Shown here piece by piece: positions 29,743 to 44,897 of a stretch of DNA of 64,000 nt. The notes beneath the pieces were generated by a model. That model was given only the letters and a program-made list of their open reading frames with translations, made no database searches and had not been told where the DNA came from. This DNA comes from Limnomonas spitsbergensis (taxonomy: Eukaryota > Chlorophyta > Chlorophyceae > Chlamydomonadales): contig JAYJMM010000041.1 of NCBI GenBank assembly GCA_037349105.1, positions 2,604,001 through 2,668,000 of the forward strand, read 5' to 3'. Made by a program: the position numbers and the translations under genes. Within the stretch, counting starts at the first letter, position 1, and every line of letters starts with the position of its first letter.

Positions 29743-31060
29743 CTAATCTAGTGCTGGAATTTGCTTGTCTGGAATGTCGATTGACAATGGGGTATGCGGG
29801 TTGCGACCGCAGTTCAGGTAGAACGGGGTGTGCCTGGTCGTACTCGTCTTGGCATTGTTAATGGACATAGCAACAACTGGTAGGAGTTCTTCCCAAGTGA
29901 CATGGTTTCCATCAATGAAATGCCTCAGCACTTCTTCGATAACTCGATTCATTCGCTCCGTTTGACCATCTGTCTGGGGGTGAAAAGCAGTTGAAAATCT
30001 GGGCTGTACACCAAGGCGTTTACACATGGTCTTCCAGAATGACGAAGTGAATCGTACATCTCTGTCAGAAATGATGTTTCTAGGAAAACCGTGATGCTGG
30101 AATACATGAGAGATGAAAACTCGAGCAATATCCTCAGATGTGCTAGATTTCCTGACTGGGGCTAGACAAACAAACTTGGTAAGCTTATCCACAATGACCA
30201 TGATGCCATCATGACCACTAGCTGACTGGGGCAAGTCAAACACAAAATCCATGGTAAGAGTGTGCCATCTGGAGTCTGGGATTTCTAGAGGCTGGTTTAG
30301 ACCAAAAGGCCTCTTGTTTGCAGACTTGTTTCTTTGGCATGAGGCACATGATGAGACGTATTGCTGTACATCTGATTGGATTGAGGGCCGCCAAAATTGG
30401 CGTTTGATGTGGTCCAGTGTTGTCTTCCAATTGAAATGTCCTGCAAGGGGTGTATCATGGAGATCTCGAATGACTTCTTGTCGAAGTGTTGCTGGGATAA
30501 TGACTAGGCATGCATGTGACCAGTAGCCATTGCTAAGGGACCATTCTCGAGTTGTACTGGAATGTTTGAATTCTGGATCAATGTTAGACTCGTTCTTGAT
30601 TCGTTGCATGAAATCTGGGCAGGACTCGTTAACTGTGATTGCAAATAGCATTGCAGCATGGGCAGGTCCCTGGTGTGGCAACCTGGAAAGGGAATCAGCT
30701 GGGTTGGTAGCACCTGGTCGGTACTTCACAGTGAACTCGAAGCGTGAGAGAAACTCGCTCCATCTTGCTTGCCTACGTGACAGGGTGGGCTGTTTCGAGA
30801 AAAATATCAAGGGGTTGTGGTCAGTTACAATGTTTAAGCCTTGGCTGCCCTCTAGATAGCATCGCCACTCCTGGAGTGATTTGATAATGCCCAGGAGTTC
30901 TTGTTCGCCAGTAGTGTAATTGCGCTCGGCATGTGAGAATTTGGCAGAGAAGTACGCGACTGGTCGACCTTGTTGCGTAAGCACTGCACCACATCCAGTG
31001 ATGGAGGCATCAGAAACAAGTTCATATGGCTGGTTTGGATCTGGGTATGCAAGGAGCCAA
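29743..31060 (-). pseudogene. RNase H and integrase core
   Basis: RNase H begins near VSDASITGCGAVL and continues YFSAKFSHAERNYTTGEQE and TDHNPL. The integrase shows an HHCC finger (H in HDTPLAGHF, CASC) and a DDE core: MDFVFDLP, SDRDVRF and ERMNRVIEE, all residues present. The frame is closed by TAG at 29743-29745 and is one base out of frame with the RT segment (shift near 31050). Confidence 0.85.
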
Positions 31061-32259
31061 GGACTGGTGGCGAAGCTAGTGCTTCCTTGATAGCTTGAAA
31101 AGCCAGCAGAGCATCAGCTCCTCCTGAGAACTGGACTGTTTTCTTGGTCAAATGGTGCAAGGGTGCTGCCCGCCTGGAGAGGTTCGGGATGAATTTGCGA
31201 AAGTAGTTGGCAAGGCCTAGGAACTGCAGCACACCTGTCGCACTGGTCGGGAATTCCCACTCGGTAAGTGTTCGAATTTTGTCTGAATCGGCAGCGACTC
31301 CATCTTTCGAAAGAATGTGCCCTAGATACTTGACTTGAGCCTGCAAAAAATTGCACTTTGAAAATTTGACCTGCAGTCCGGATTCTCGTATTTTGTCAAA
31401 CACCTGTCGTAAGTGTTGCAGGTGTTGCTCGGGTGTCTGAGACAGTATCATGATGTCATCAATGTAAATGAGGACGAATGCTAGATTAGCAAAAATTTTA
31501 TTAACAGTGCTCTGGTATTGACTGGGCGCGTTCAAAAGACCCATCGGCAGGCAACGCCATGCATGATGGCCGAAGGGTGTAGCAAAAGCTGTCTTGGGCT
31601 GGTCTTCCTCAGAAATGAGCAGTTGGTGAAAGCCACCTGCCATGTCTAGACAAGAGAAACATGAGGCTCCTCGAGCTGCATCTAGAAGATCATCGATCAC
31701 TTGGTAGTGGGTAGCGCAGTTTGACAGTTAGTTCGTTCAAGGCTCGGTAATCAAGGCAGAACCTAAGTCCTCCATTTGGTTTCTTGATGAACAAGACTGG
31801 GGCTCCATAAGGACTGTTGACATGGGTGAAGATTCCTTTGTCAAGTAGCTCGGCAATCTGTTTCTTGAGTTCTTCAGACTCGGCTGGAGAGAGACGAAAG
31901 TTCCTGCGAAAAGGTGGTTTAGCGCCAGCGACCAGATCGATCGTGTGCTCTAGAGGCGGGATTTTGGCTCCGCCAGCCCTGGGCGTCTCTGAAGAGATAT
32001 CGGCATATTCATCGATCAGGCTTGCGACTGAAGTACGCATATCTGGTTGCACATGGTCCATGTTGGCTAGTTTTTCTCGACTGGTTTTAATGTCTGGATC
32101 TCCATCAGGGTTTGGTACTGGTTGTAACTCCTCGTCTGGGTCGCTAGCATGTGGTGTCAGTACAGCTATAAAGGCTCGGTGGCGACCAGACTTGAGAAAC
32201 CTGGCAGCGAGGCCAGCTGGGATTTGATCGGTCTTCGAATCTTCGTACGTATACGGCAT
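30990..32259 (-). pseudogene. Reverse transcriptase
   Basis: Typical Ty3/gypsy order: [33 protein letters not shown], then after a one-base shift near 31713 [31 protein letters not shown], and the catalytic YIDD at about 31455-31466. It ends with GHILSKDG and FLGLANYFRKFI. The catalytic site is intact; only the frame is broken. Confidence 0.9.
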
Positions 32260-32301
32260 GGTCGGGATTCGTCGTCAGCGTCACACTGTCCAGCGTTTTT
32301 G

Positions 32302-33357
32302 TCATGTGTCGGGACTGCTGGGATACTCGGAATGGTCTTCACATGATGTGCAATAACATTTACCACACGTGCCTGTGCCACGTAAAACACACGTTTTCAA
32401 GATCTCATGAACGACCCCGTCAGTGATGGTCATGAGGCTAGACTGGTCGGGGCTGTACTGCAAATTACAAGAGTGTGTTTTCATGAAGTCCTCTCCAATG
32501 ATGATATCAATGGTATGGAGAAACGTTGGGAGGATGTGAACTGTAGCTTCAAAATTAGTCCGGCCGAACATAATAGTGAGGCTAGCAGAACCTTGGACGA
32601 CAGTACAGTCTCGGCCAGCCGCAGTGGCCACTGCTCGATATTTACTTGAACGAATCTGGAGTCCGAGTTTCTTGGCAAGTTTGGCACCCATGAAGCAAGA
32701 AGATGCACCCGAATCAAATAGACACTTGAGGTTTTTGCCATGTGCTTGGCCGTGGTAGGTTGCTGCTAGGGGCTGGTCATCATCATCTTGGTGATTTCCA
32801 TCTTGTTTTACATCCTTGTCTTGGCTGGTATGCAATATCTGGACTCGATCACATTGGGCTGTCTCTCTTGTATCAGCTGGTATTACAAAGGCAAGCACTG
32901 GGGATGGTTTCATCCCCTTATTCATAGCGGTACCAAGCGCTGAACTGGATTCATATTTCTTGACTAGGAAAGAGTGCTGGAGTAGCGGTTGTAATCCTGC
33001 TGCTTGTCTGGAGGAAACTAGAAGACATGAACTGGTGTTGGGTCTGTTGTTCAAATAAAGCCGGGCTTGGCTTCTGGTTTTTGCAACGTAAATCTGGTGT
33101 TTATCAGGAGAGTTGGAGTGAATGACTGGAAGCGTGCAGGTACAATTCAAATGTTCGTTACAAATCACTCGGTCGTACGTCAGGAAGCTAGAGTTCATCA
33201 AGTCAGACACGTGGTTCTCGACTGCAGTGCACACATGACATCTGGAGACAAGAGGGAGACCCGGGAATACCACCTGGGAAAGAGGTTTGTTTTCCTTCTT
33301 TTCAGGGCAGTTCTTGGCTTGGTGGCAACCTGCCCGGCAGTACCAGCACAGCGATGC
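32302..33357 (-). pseudogene. Gag CCHC knuckle and aspartic protease segment
   Basis: Open from just after a TGA at 33358-33360. It starts with a CX2CX4HX4C knuckle (CWYCRAGCHQAKNC, about 33307-33348). The protease active site DSGA is at about 32704-32715, followed by IIIGEDFM. It ends at a stop at 32302-32304. Two more in-frame stops separate it from the RT start at 32259 in the same frame. Confidence 0.8.
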
Positions 33358-34147
33358 TCAGTGCACCCACGTACTTGTAGTACGGGCAGGACTCGAACGG
33401 GGTCTTGAAGTTCTTGGGCTCCTTGCTGCCAGTTTGCAGCTGACTAGACTCGTTCTTCCTCTTAGGGACAGACTCGGTGTGCGCTAGTCGTGCACGGCGG
33501 GGCTGCTTCTGGAAATCCTGTGTTTTAGCAGGGTAATCTGGTTTGTGCTCTGGTCTGGTATCAGGGCGGTAGTTGGAACGGTTCACTGGAGTGTAACTGG
33601 GAGTGTAACTGGATCTTGGTACTGGTACGGTGCAAGCACGTGCACTAGTCATTCGCAGATCCTCGACATATGCGAATTTCATGAGTTCTTGCAGGGATTG
33701 CCAGGTGTTTCCATCTCTGTCTAGAATGCATCGCTGCTTCAGGATGGGATCCAGGCCCGCTAGGTAATGAACACACAAGGTTGCATGGGATTCGTCAGGC
33801 AAGAGTCTGGTCACGTTCAGGAATTGCTGGGAGTACTGTGAAGTAGACTGGGAATTCTGGATAAACCTCGGGGGTGAGTCGGCCTTGTTTGGTAGCGGGT
33901 GGGTGCTGCAACGAGCGACGCAAGGTGTCACAATGACCTGGGGTGCAACCACTGCTGCGTACGAAGGCACAGGAGGTACCGGTACATTCTCGGATGCCAC
34001 AACGACGGGCTGCAGTGCTGGCCTCGAGGTAGCAACTGCAACATGTGCAGCAGCTGGGACTGGGGCTGGTGTTGGTGCTGGTGCTGGACATGCAGCGACC
34101 ATGTCGGGAACGACAATGGCGGGAAGTTGGGCAGCAAGTGCGTGCAT
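33302..34147 (-). pseudogene. Gag, shortened
   Basis: Pro/Ala-rich start, then a capsid C-terminal region (FLNVTRLLPDESHATLCVHY, LDPILKQRCI, LQELMKFAYVEDLRM) and a basic Arg/Lys tail. The usual N-terminal capsid half is not apparent, suggesting an internal deletion. The zinc knuckle lies in the +1 frame, overlapping the end of this frame between 33357 and 33302. A TGA at 34193-34195 interrupts the same frame upstream (34193-34405). Confidence 0.7.
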
Positions 34148-34391
34148 GGACTCGGGACAAGGGCTGGAAATCCGTCGGCTCCGCCGAGCTTGTCAGCCTA
34201 GTAGTAAATACTGTCGAGTTGCTCTGGGGTTGGACCTGATCCGGACACTGGACTGGGGTCGGTACTGGAATTCGAATAGTTGAACTCTGAGAGGTCTAAG
34301 GGACGCGAGTGCCCAACGCGCGTGTCTCAAAACTCTTTCGAGCCGACGACATGGTTCTGTCAATGAAACTGCGACAGGATCGAACCGATAA

Positions 34392-34404
34392 GGCTCTGGA
34401 ACCA
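34392..34404 (-). other. Primer-binding site
   Basis: One base inside the 5' LTR the minus strand reads TGGTTCCAGAGCC. The plus strand (GGCTCTGGAACCA, preceded by AGGATCGAACC) resembles the 3' end of plant-type initiator Met tRNA, including a T-loop-like part. Confidence 0.65.
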
Positions 34405-34405
34405 C

Positions 34406-34830
34406 TGAAGAGGTCCTAGGTGCCCTAGGGGGCAGGACTCTTATATCTAGTCAAGGACTCACTGTTGAGGAAGCGGAGAGTAGCGGAAAGGAGCGGAGAG
34501 GGAGTTCCGAGCGCGGTGCTGAGGGAAGTCGGAGAGTCGAAGGGTTGACTGAAGGGGGGGGCTAGGTGCTCACGAAGGGAGACGACTGGGGACTAGAGAT
34601 TTATAGTGGGACAGTCAGGTATTGAGCCTGATGGATTTATCTCGTCTGAGACTTCCCGATAACTAGCAGAGCTCGCTTATATGGGAGGTGCAGGGTTTAA
34701 CCCGTGAGGGTTCTGGTCTGGGCTTGCCAGGCGACCCTGCAACTTTCGTATCGGTGCGTAAGCGCCGATAACGTAGGCCAGGTCGCATCAGCACTAGTAT
34801 TCCTGGTGTACTGGTTGGATGACCATTACA
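34406..34830 (-). repeat. 5' LTR of the chromovirus
   Basis: 425 bp, same ends as the other LTR, followed by CATGG at 34831-34835. Confidence 0.95.
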
Positions 34831-34853
34831 CATGGTAAACGCGCACCATATTT
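34831..34853 (+). repeat. Dispersed repeat copy B, right remnant, with right target duplication
   Basis: CATGGTAAACGCGC then CCATATT-like sequence continues the match to copy A, which diverges after about 23 bp; this marks the repeat border. Confidence 0.8.
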
Positions 34854-35633
34854 TTCGCTAACTAGTGCGATGGCGCATGGTCTGCGAAACTTTTCTGCCA
34901 ACGGCAGGTATAGAACTGGCGACCTCCGCTTCATCACTGCCTTCGGTATTGGGCGATAAGCGGCTGACACCCGTACGGTATTGCCAATTTCGGCAACGCC
35001 AGTGTTACACCAAGTGTGAACTAGCTTCTTCCCACTTGTGTGAGAAGGGTCAACATTTCGTTACCCGATACCGCTTTATTTCAGAATCCAGTTGTTCAAA
35101 GCTCGTAGCTAACGTCAGTTCCACGCTAGTTTCTGCACTTTCATTCCTTGTAAAAAGCTGCCACCCACCCACCCGCTTCAAGGAATGCCCGGTAGGTAGG
35201 TAGGGGATTGGAAGCTCACTCCAGGCCCTCATGCTATTTTACGCCAAGCATTCAAACTTTCAGCACAACTGGAAAGGAGGTCCTCAAAAGGGCTTAAAAC
35301 CTCGAGCAGTTGGCAAGGAAGGGCTGAGGGACTTAAGTATAAGCCCGTTTAGGCCAAGCAGACCACATGAACAGTGAAGTCATTGGCGGCGCTTGAGGCT
35401 CACCCCCCCTAGGTGCCGGTGGGGGTCTAGGTAACGGGCCAAGGTAGCAGGGGTCTTGATACGGCCCTGCTCGGCTGCGGCAGCTGGACACGAACGAGAG
35501 AGTTGAAGGAACCACTGCTAAAAGGGGCGTCCTTGAAGGAGCCCCGGATTGAGGCCGGATTGGGGCCGGAACACGAAGTGGGTAACCGGATGGCCGAAGG
35601 TAAGGCAGTGGCCCTGGATGGCCCACAACCGGG

Positions 35634-36590
35634 TTAGAAAGCACAACCGAGGGTCTTCATGGACGCGGAGGAACACTGGGTCTTGATGTATCCGACTAGA
35701 TTTGTTCGTCTTGGTACCATGCGTAGGTTTGACGCACTGAGCAAGCGGAAGGGATGCCCATGCAAGAAGACACCGCCAGGGAACATGGGCTGATCACCAT
35801 GATAGAAGTCATCAAGGAGGCAAAGTTGTCCCACCTCCTTGCCACGCATTACGCTGGCCCAGCTATACATGACCATGCAGAGGTCTCGCTGGTGCAAGAG
35901 CTGCTCGAAGGGAGAGGAGCTAGCACGGTTGTCCATGAACTGGACCAACTGTGTCAGTAGGCCCAGGTGGAGAGGTACGGCTGAGCGCTCTTGTTACCCA
36001 GCCTCGAAGAGCTCGCGTTGATAGCCTTGTTTGTAGCGCTTGACCTCGACACTGTCACAAGGATTGCCGGTGCGAGCGGAAGCATCGTAAGGACCTCGGC
36101 GGCCAAGGTTGTCGAAGAAAGTAGAGAGATGGCTGAAGGCCCCGTTCACCCCGGAAGACGAGGCCACGAGGTGCTCCAGGCCAGGCACTTTGCTGCCAGC
36201 ATGAGCTATAGTGTAGTCACTCTGCATGAAGACAAGTAACTCCTCAGGCCGAGCTGTGAGGAGGGTGCGGGGGAACCCGTTCTCAACGGGGAGTTGAGCC
36301 AACCAACGCTCAAGTTGTGCCGCGACATTTAAGCGGCGGGAGGAAGTTTCAGAAGTAGTATTGTGGCTGATGACCTCCGCGACGCGGTCGAGGGACGACG
36401 CATATAGCAAGGCCGCATCGGCGGGAGCAAGCGCCTCGGGCGCTGGGGAACGCAAGGAGCGCTGGGCCCGAGTTACTTGTTGGAGCACGGCGTTGGAGAG
36501 GTAACCAGCGAAAGGGAGCGGAGGCCCGGACGGCTCGGCTAGGGAGATGCCATGGGAGCCGACGGGAAGATATTGGGGTCGGACCTGCAA
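35634..36590 (-). pseudogene. Tyrosine recombinase/integrase-like gene, broken
   Basis: A single minus-strand frame runs from 36590 to 35634 with one in-frame TAA at 35994-35996. The first part (LNVAAQLERWLAQLP and onward, with VNGAFSHLSTFFDNLGRRGP) looks like the helical core-binding domain of phage-type recombinases. After the stop, RDLCMVMYSWASVMRGKEVG and QLCLLDDF match the start of the catalytic domain with its first Arg. After 35634 sense continues in another frame (LTRLWAIQGHCLTFGH), but no clear HxxR...Y end is seen. Such genes occur in Crypton- and DIRS-type elements; which one applies is unresolved. Confidence 0.6.
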
Positions 36591-37093
36591 GGAAGGTCGC
36601 GGAGGGCTTAGCCAGCTAGGAAGGGCAGCGGCTCGTCTAGTCGTGTCAAGATAGGCGACACCATGTCGTGTAGAAGGCGGACAGTCCGACCGGTCACATC
36701 AGTAGAGCAACGCGCTCAGTCGCGTCGGGCGCTTCCGCAGGCCATCGGTCCGCCGTTGCGGTAACAAAGCGCGGGCTTTCTTAATTCTTTTTATTCGTGC
36801 GCCTTCGGGACGGAGAGTTGTAATTGTACACAGTGCGAGGAACCTACCTCGTCCCCCCAAACGGCACTCGATCCGCGTGACAGGAGCGCGAAGTCGGAAA
36901 GACGCTATTCGCGTTGCAAATCCAACTCGAAGATGCGTCTCATGTTGTTGATCGGGTGTCTAAAAGGGGAAATAGCATGTCTAGACAAACATGAGAAGTT
37001 AACTCCTTTCACCTAGCCATTCTTAATTCCAGTACAACTCTTCCGTACCGTTTGGAGCATTATGTATTTCTGACTTTCGCAATACATTTCAGT
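36591..37093. other. No gene recognised
   Basis: Upstream flank of the recombinase frame, GC-rich then AT-richer; could hold its promoter or element terminus but no repeat ends were identified. Confidence 0.4.
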
Positions 37094-38031
37094 AATTTAC
37101 AAATAACGAACTCGCCACCATTACACATTGTCACACGCTACAAGCAAAATCAGCGTCAGCGACCGGCGATACCAGAAACCGCTGACCATAATCAAACAAG
37201 AACAAAACAAACATTGTCCACAATGGAATAGATACCTCTCGCAACAACGCTGCTCCGAAGCTTTGCCTGAGCGCATGGCTTTATCGATTTTTGTGCAGCA
37301 TGCACGCGACGATGCGATACCATTCCTGCCATGCGACCTACATGCAACGCCATGCGCCCCTCTGTACAGTGCTGACACCCCTATTCCTTTTGACGTTTGA
37401 CATGTCCTGGAGGCTGCTGTCCTAAGCAGGATGTCGAAAATACAGTGGCCCGTGCTATCTGAAACCTGAACACGGGCACACGGCCTCCAGTCGTCTGACG
37501 CACCGCCAACGTGCACGTCCCATGCCCCTGCCTGGGCCGGAACGTCGCAGTCGCAGTCATCGCAGTGCCTCGGCGCAGTAGCAGCAGAAGCAGCAGCTGG
37601 CGTACCGGCTGGCTTGCCCTTCATTGCGTTCGCGCTTTGACAGAGCTCGGTCTGGCCACGTCGGCCTGTCCGCGAATCAGTCCCCGGCGATGCGGGAGTG
37701 GCGAAACTGGCAAAACCTAGATAGAAATGCGCAGAGTCGTCGAAAGGAGTAATGTAGTGTGAGTACGAGCGCGTTAAAATCACTACGTCATAAAAGTGAC
37801 GGACAAGGGTATCAAGCGCTTTTGGTCGGCGCACATGAACAAATATACTGGCCAGGGTTGATCGCCGGGGTTACAGCGTCACTCTAGTGTGATTAATTTG
37901 TCGTGTCGCCTACTCGCCACTACTCCGCACGAGGACGATCATCGCACACTGTACGCCTCGAGTCCTCCGTTGGATCCTGCCATGAACGCTGCCTTGCAGA
38001 CACAACAAATTTTACCCACTCAGCAATTTAC
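37094..38031 (-). repeat. 936-bp dispersed repeat, copy 2
   Basis: Reverse-complement match to 4922-5857, again bounded by GTAAATT on its sense strand. It holds a 237-codon frame (37121-37834) that contains MKGKPAGTPAAAS and the CDDCDCD motif, with extra upstream in-frame sequence. The flanks differ from copy 1, so this is a transposed copy rather than part of a larger inversion. Confidence 0.75.
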
Positions 38032-38344
38032 GCACCGCTACCTATCGCAAAGGCCTTTCTCATTGTCGAAACGTCCCCATTCTCAGCCTCGGCGCCATCA
38101 CCTGTGGGCACAGCCAGAGAAGGCACAGCGGATCCGTCCATCAGGTGAAACACCATGAAGGGAATATGAACATTATAATTCAATAGCGAGCGACTTGTCT
38201 GCCTTCCCTGCTGGAAAATGCTGTTGCTAGGACTTTGCAAGGACGGGACATGGGAACGACACCCCGTCACACCCTATACACCAGTTGCGTCACTGCTTCC
38301 TAATTGACCTTACGGGCGCGATAAATGATACACAACAGCGAACA

Positions 38345-39330
38345 GAAGTAGCAATGTCTGCTGCAGCTGTCGTTTGGCTGCGACTCCCCGCTTTCTCTGT
38401 TGTCCTGGGCTGTAGAGCTATCTGGAGAGTTACCTGCTCCGAGCTATCCCTCGTGTCCCCGTCTTATTGCGTTACTGCTGTTACTCCTGCTGCTATCGCA
38501 GCTTTTGCTACTGATACCGCTTGTCATGATACTGAAAACACCCATATTGTTGCTGCTGCGAAGCTGCTGACTCGGATTCCGGTATGTCATGTGAGCACCC
38601 CTCGCATCCCTGTCTCATCGCGCTTTGACTGCTGCTCCGCTGCTGCAGCTGCTGATGATGGTGATACTGATGCCAGTGATCCTGCTGCTGCAGTCGATAC
38701 TCCTGTCTGCTGCTGCTGCCCTTGTTGTAGTGCAACAGTGCAACTGCCATTGATGCTGATGCTACTGCTGTCTTTGTAAATTCTGGCTGTCGCTGCAGCC
38801 ACGAAGGTCAGCAGACTCTTGCATCTGCAGATGCTGCGCCGCACCTTTGTGCCATCCCCTGCATGCCTGCCATATCGCATGCTGCTGCTGCTGCTGCTGC
38901 TGCTCAGGCTGCTGCTGCCCTCATGCTGCCCATGCTACTGCCGAAGCTGATTCTTTCGCTGCTCATACTGCTGCTGTGCAGCTGCCGTCTCTGAGATCGA
39001 GGGCCTACAGTATCTAGGCTCTGCTTTATCTGCTGATAACCTTTGCCTCTGCTGCTGCTGCTCCCACTCGTGTTGCTTCTGAAGCTATAATGCTGGTGCT
39101 GTTCCTGTTGCAGTGCTACTGCTGCTCCTAACGCTGCTTCTTTTGCTGTTATGCTGGTGCTGTCTCTGCTTTCTCTGCTGTTGCTACTCTTGGCACTCCT
39201 TCTGATGCTGCAATGCTGTTGATGTCACTGCTGTTGCTGCTCCTGACGCTGCTTATATTGCTGTAATGCTGGTGCCGGCTCTGTTGCTGCTGCTACCCCC
39301 AAGGCTGCCAATGCTGGATTGCTGATGCCA
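38345..39330. repeat. Degenerate CTG/GCT-rich region before MSRB
   Basis: Long run of imperfect CTG triplets with short unique insertions. Ala-, Leu- or Cys-rich frames through it (e.g. 38285-38779) are most simply repeat products. It may be intron or 5' flank of MSRB. Confidence 0.6.
38981..39020 (+). repeat. Upstream copy of MSRB exon start (39400)
   Basis: CTGCCG, CTGAGATCGAGGGCCTACAG after a GTGCAG acceptor parallels the exon start at 39400, 420 bp downstream. Confidence 0.65.
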
Positions 39331-39399
39331 TTGCTGGTGCCTGATGTTGCTGCTACCAAAGCTGATGCTTATGTTGCTGCTGTCACTGTGGATGCGTAG

Positions 39400-43417
<4,018 letters not shown>

Positions 43418-43419
<2 letters not shown>

Positions 43420-43531
43420 TGACTGGGCAAGTGGGCTTGCGGCTGATGACTGGGCAAGTGGGCTTGCGGCTGATGACTGGGCAAGTGGGCTTGCGGCTGA
43501 TGACTGGGCAAGTGGGCTTGCGGCTGATGAC
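43418..43531 (+). repeat. 27-bp minisatellite at the MSRB stop codon
   Basis: Four copies of CTGATGACTGGGCAAGTG plus GGCTTGCGG begin at the stop codon itself. Confidence 0.9.
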
Positions 43532-43548
43532 TGGGCTGTCGCCCGCAG

Positions 43549-43990
43549 CGCTAAAGTTCATGTCCGGAGAGGCATCGCCCGCGCTCCTGCGCAGTTCTGC
43601 AGCTATCCCGCCGCCGCCTCAGCAGGGATGAAGACTGGGCTGGCAGCTGATGAGTGGGCTGGCGGCCATTGATTTGGATGGTACCACCCGAGGCTGACGC
43701 ACGTAGCGCTGCTGTTCATCTCTCTGAGGGACTGTTCATCCCGGAGTAGCCATCGCCTTGCGTGCTGCCGCCCAGTGCGGCCACCATCCCGCCGTGCCCT
43801 GATCGGCATGTCTGATTTCTGGGCTAGGGACTGTGCTGGCCGCTCCTGGGAGGGAGCCTGTTGAACTATCACCCAATGCGGCTGCCATTTCGCCGCGCCC
43901 TGAGCTGCTGGGCTGATTCTCGAGCTAGCGACTGGGCTGACTGCATCTGGTGCGGCTGCCATCTCGCTGCTCCCTGCGCAGCAGGGCTGA
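43549..43990 (+). repeat. Decayed copies of the MSRB last-exon tail
   Basis: Near 43549 GCGCTAAAGTTCAT to CCGCCGCCTCAGCAGGG mirrors the real tail. Weaker echoes near 43707, 43869 and 43948 keep GCGGC, ATCCCGCCG and CAGCAGGGCTGA words. Confidence 0.75.
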
Positions 43991-44804
43991 AGCTTGTGCT
44001 ATGGGCTGTGAGAGGGGGGGGCAACCTCTGACGGCCTGGTGGGAGGGGAGTAGAGAAATAATGGATGCCGAGGAAAGTTGGCTCCGGCTCTGGCCCGTGT
44101 GGCCTTTTATTTTTGGAAAGAACGCAGCGCAGGCCTGGCCTCCGGAGTAGTGTTGCGCCATGGGAGTCAGGCATGCTCTGCATTCTGCTTTGTGTCTTCG
44201 CCCTCCTGGATCTGTGTCTCCACTGTAGGTGTTGTTGTGCATCCACCCCAGCTGGGGCTGTGTCACCGCCCCAGCCGGTGCTGTGTCGCCGGCTCGCTGC
44301 CCTAATGAGGGTACGTTGCCGCCTAGACTCAAAGAGTATTAGTCTACAGAAATGAGAGATCATGCCGTAAATGAAGTGCGAAGACATGTGTCCATGTTGT
44401 TGAGCTTACCTTAAAGAGAGGCACATACTCTGGTAATGTTCGTTATACTCGTTACAAGTTTCGACCAGACAGTTGAAAGCCGCTGCGGCTGAGCCTTACT
44501 TTTTGCTGTGCTGGGCCCAGAGATATCATGTCAGTGACCCTATTGGCTGATCAAAGGAGTCAACGGTGATTTTCAGCATGAACCGATTGGACCTGAAGGG
44601 CCGCTTGCTTTCGTGCAAGCTCTGGCGTTATTAGCCCATTATTGAGACTAACTATTTAGATGTCACGCAGGCAGTGGATGGCAAGATGACTACACGTGAG
44701 CTGTGACAACAGCACGCTGCCAGTCATGTCCCATCTGTCCCATTTGATGCACCTGCAGAGAAGGCATCTGTCACCAATCCCTGCACGAACAGGCCAGTTT
44801 AGAA

Positions 44805-44897
44805 CAGTGCATACCCGCTGGGCCCTGCTGAACGCTCGGCCATGTGGGGCTGGTAGGGAATGACTAAGCTCAATTCCAGGTACCATGCACAGCCACG
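44805..44897 (+). repeat. ~95-bp SINE/MITE-like family, copy 2
   Basis: AGAACAGTGCATACCCGCTGG, GGCCATGTGGGGCTGGTAG, GAATGACTAAGCTCAATTCC, then CCATGCACAGCC. Confidence 0.75.

Larger units (their letters stand above)
28403..34830 (-). mobile_element. Ty3/gypsy chromovirus LTR retrotransposon, degenerate coding
   Basis: 6428 bp with 425/426-bp LTRs, target duplication CATGG, primer-binding site, polypurine tract and the order gag, CCHC knuckle, protease, reverse transcriptase, RNase H, integrase, GPY/F, chromodomain on the minus strand. That order and the C-terminal chromodomain define chromoviruses. I count 7 substitutions and one 1-nt indel between LTRs, so insertion is fairly recent. Even so, coding is broken by in-frame stops near 32302, 29743 and 34193 and frameshifts near 33330, 31713, 31050 and 29730. 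It sits inside repeat copy B. Confidence 0.95.

Noticed and set aside
34880..34975. tRNA gene on the minus strand
   Set aside because: AGGTCGCCAGTTCTATACC and nearby bases resemble a tRNA anticodon-side and T arm, but stems do not pair well and no good A box is seen; at most a tRNA-derived fragment.
38285..38779. 164-codon Ala/Cys-rich gene before MSRB
   Set aside because: It follows the degenerate CTG repeat field; no conserved motif and no splice support.
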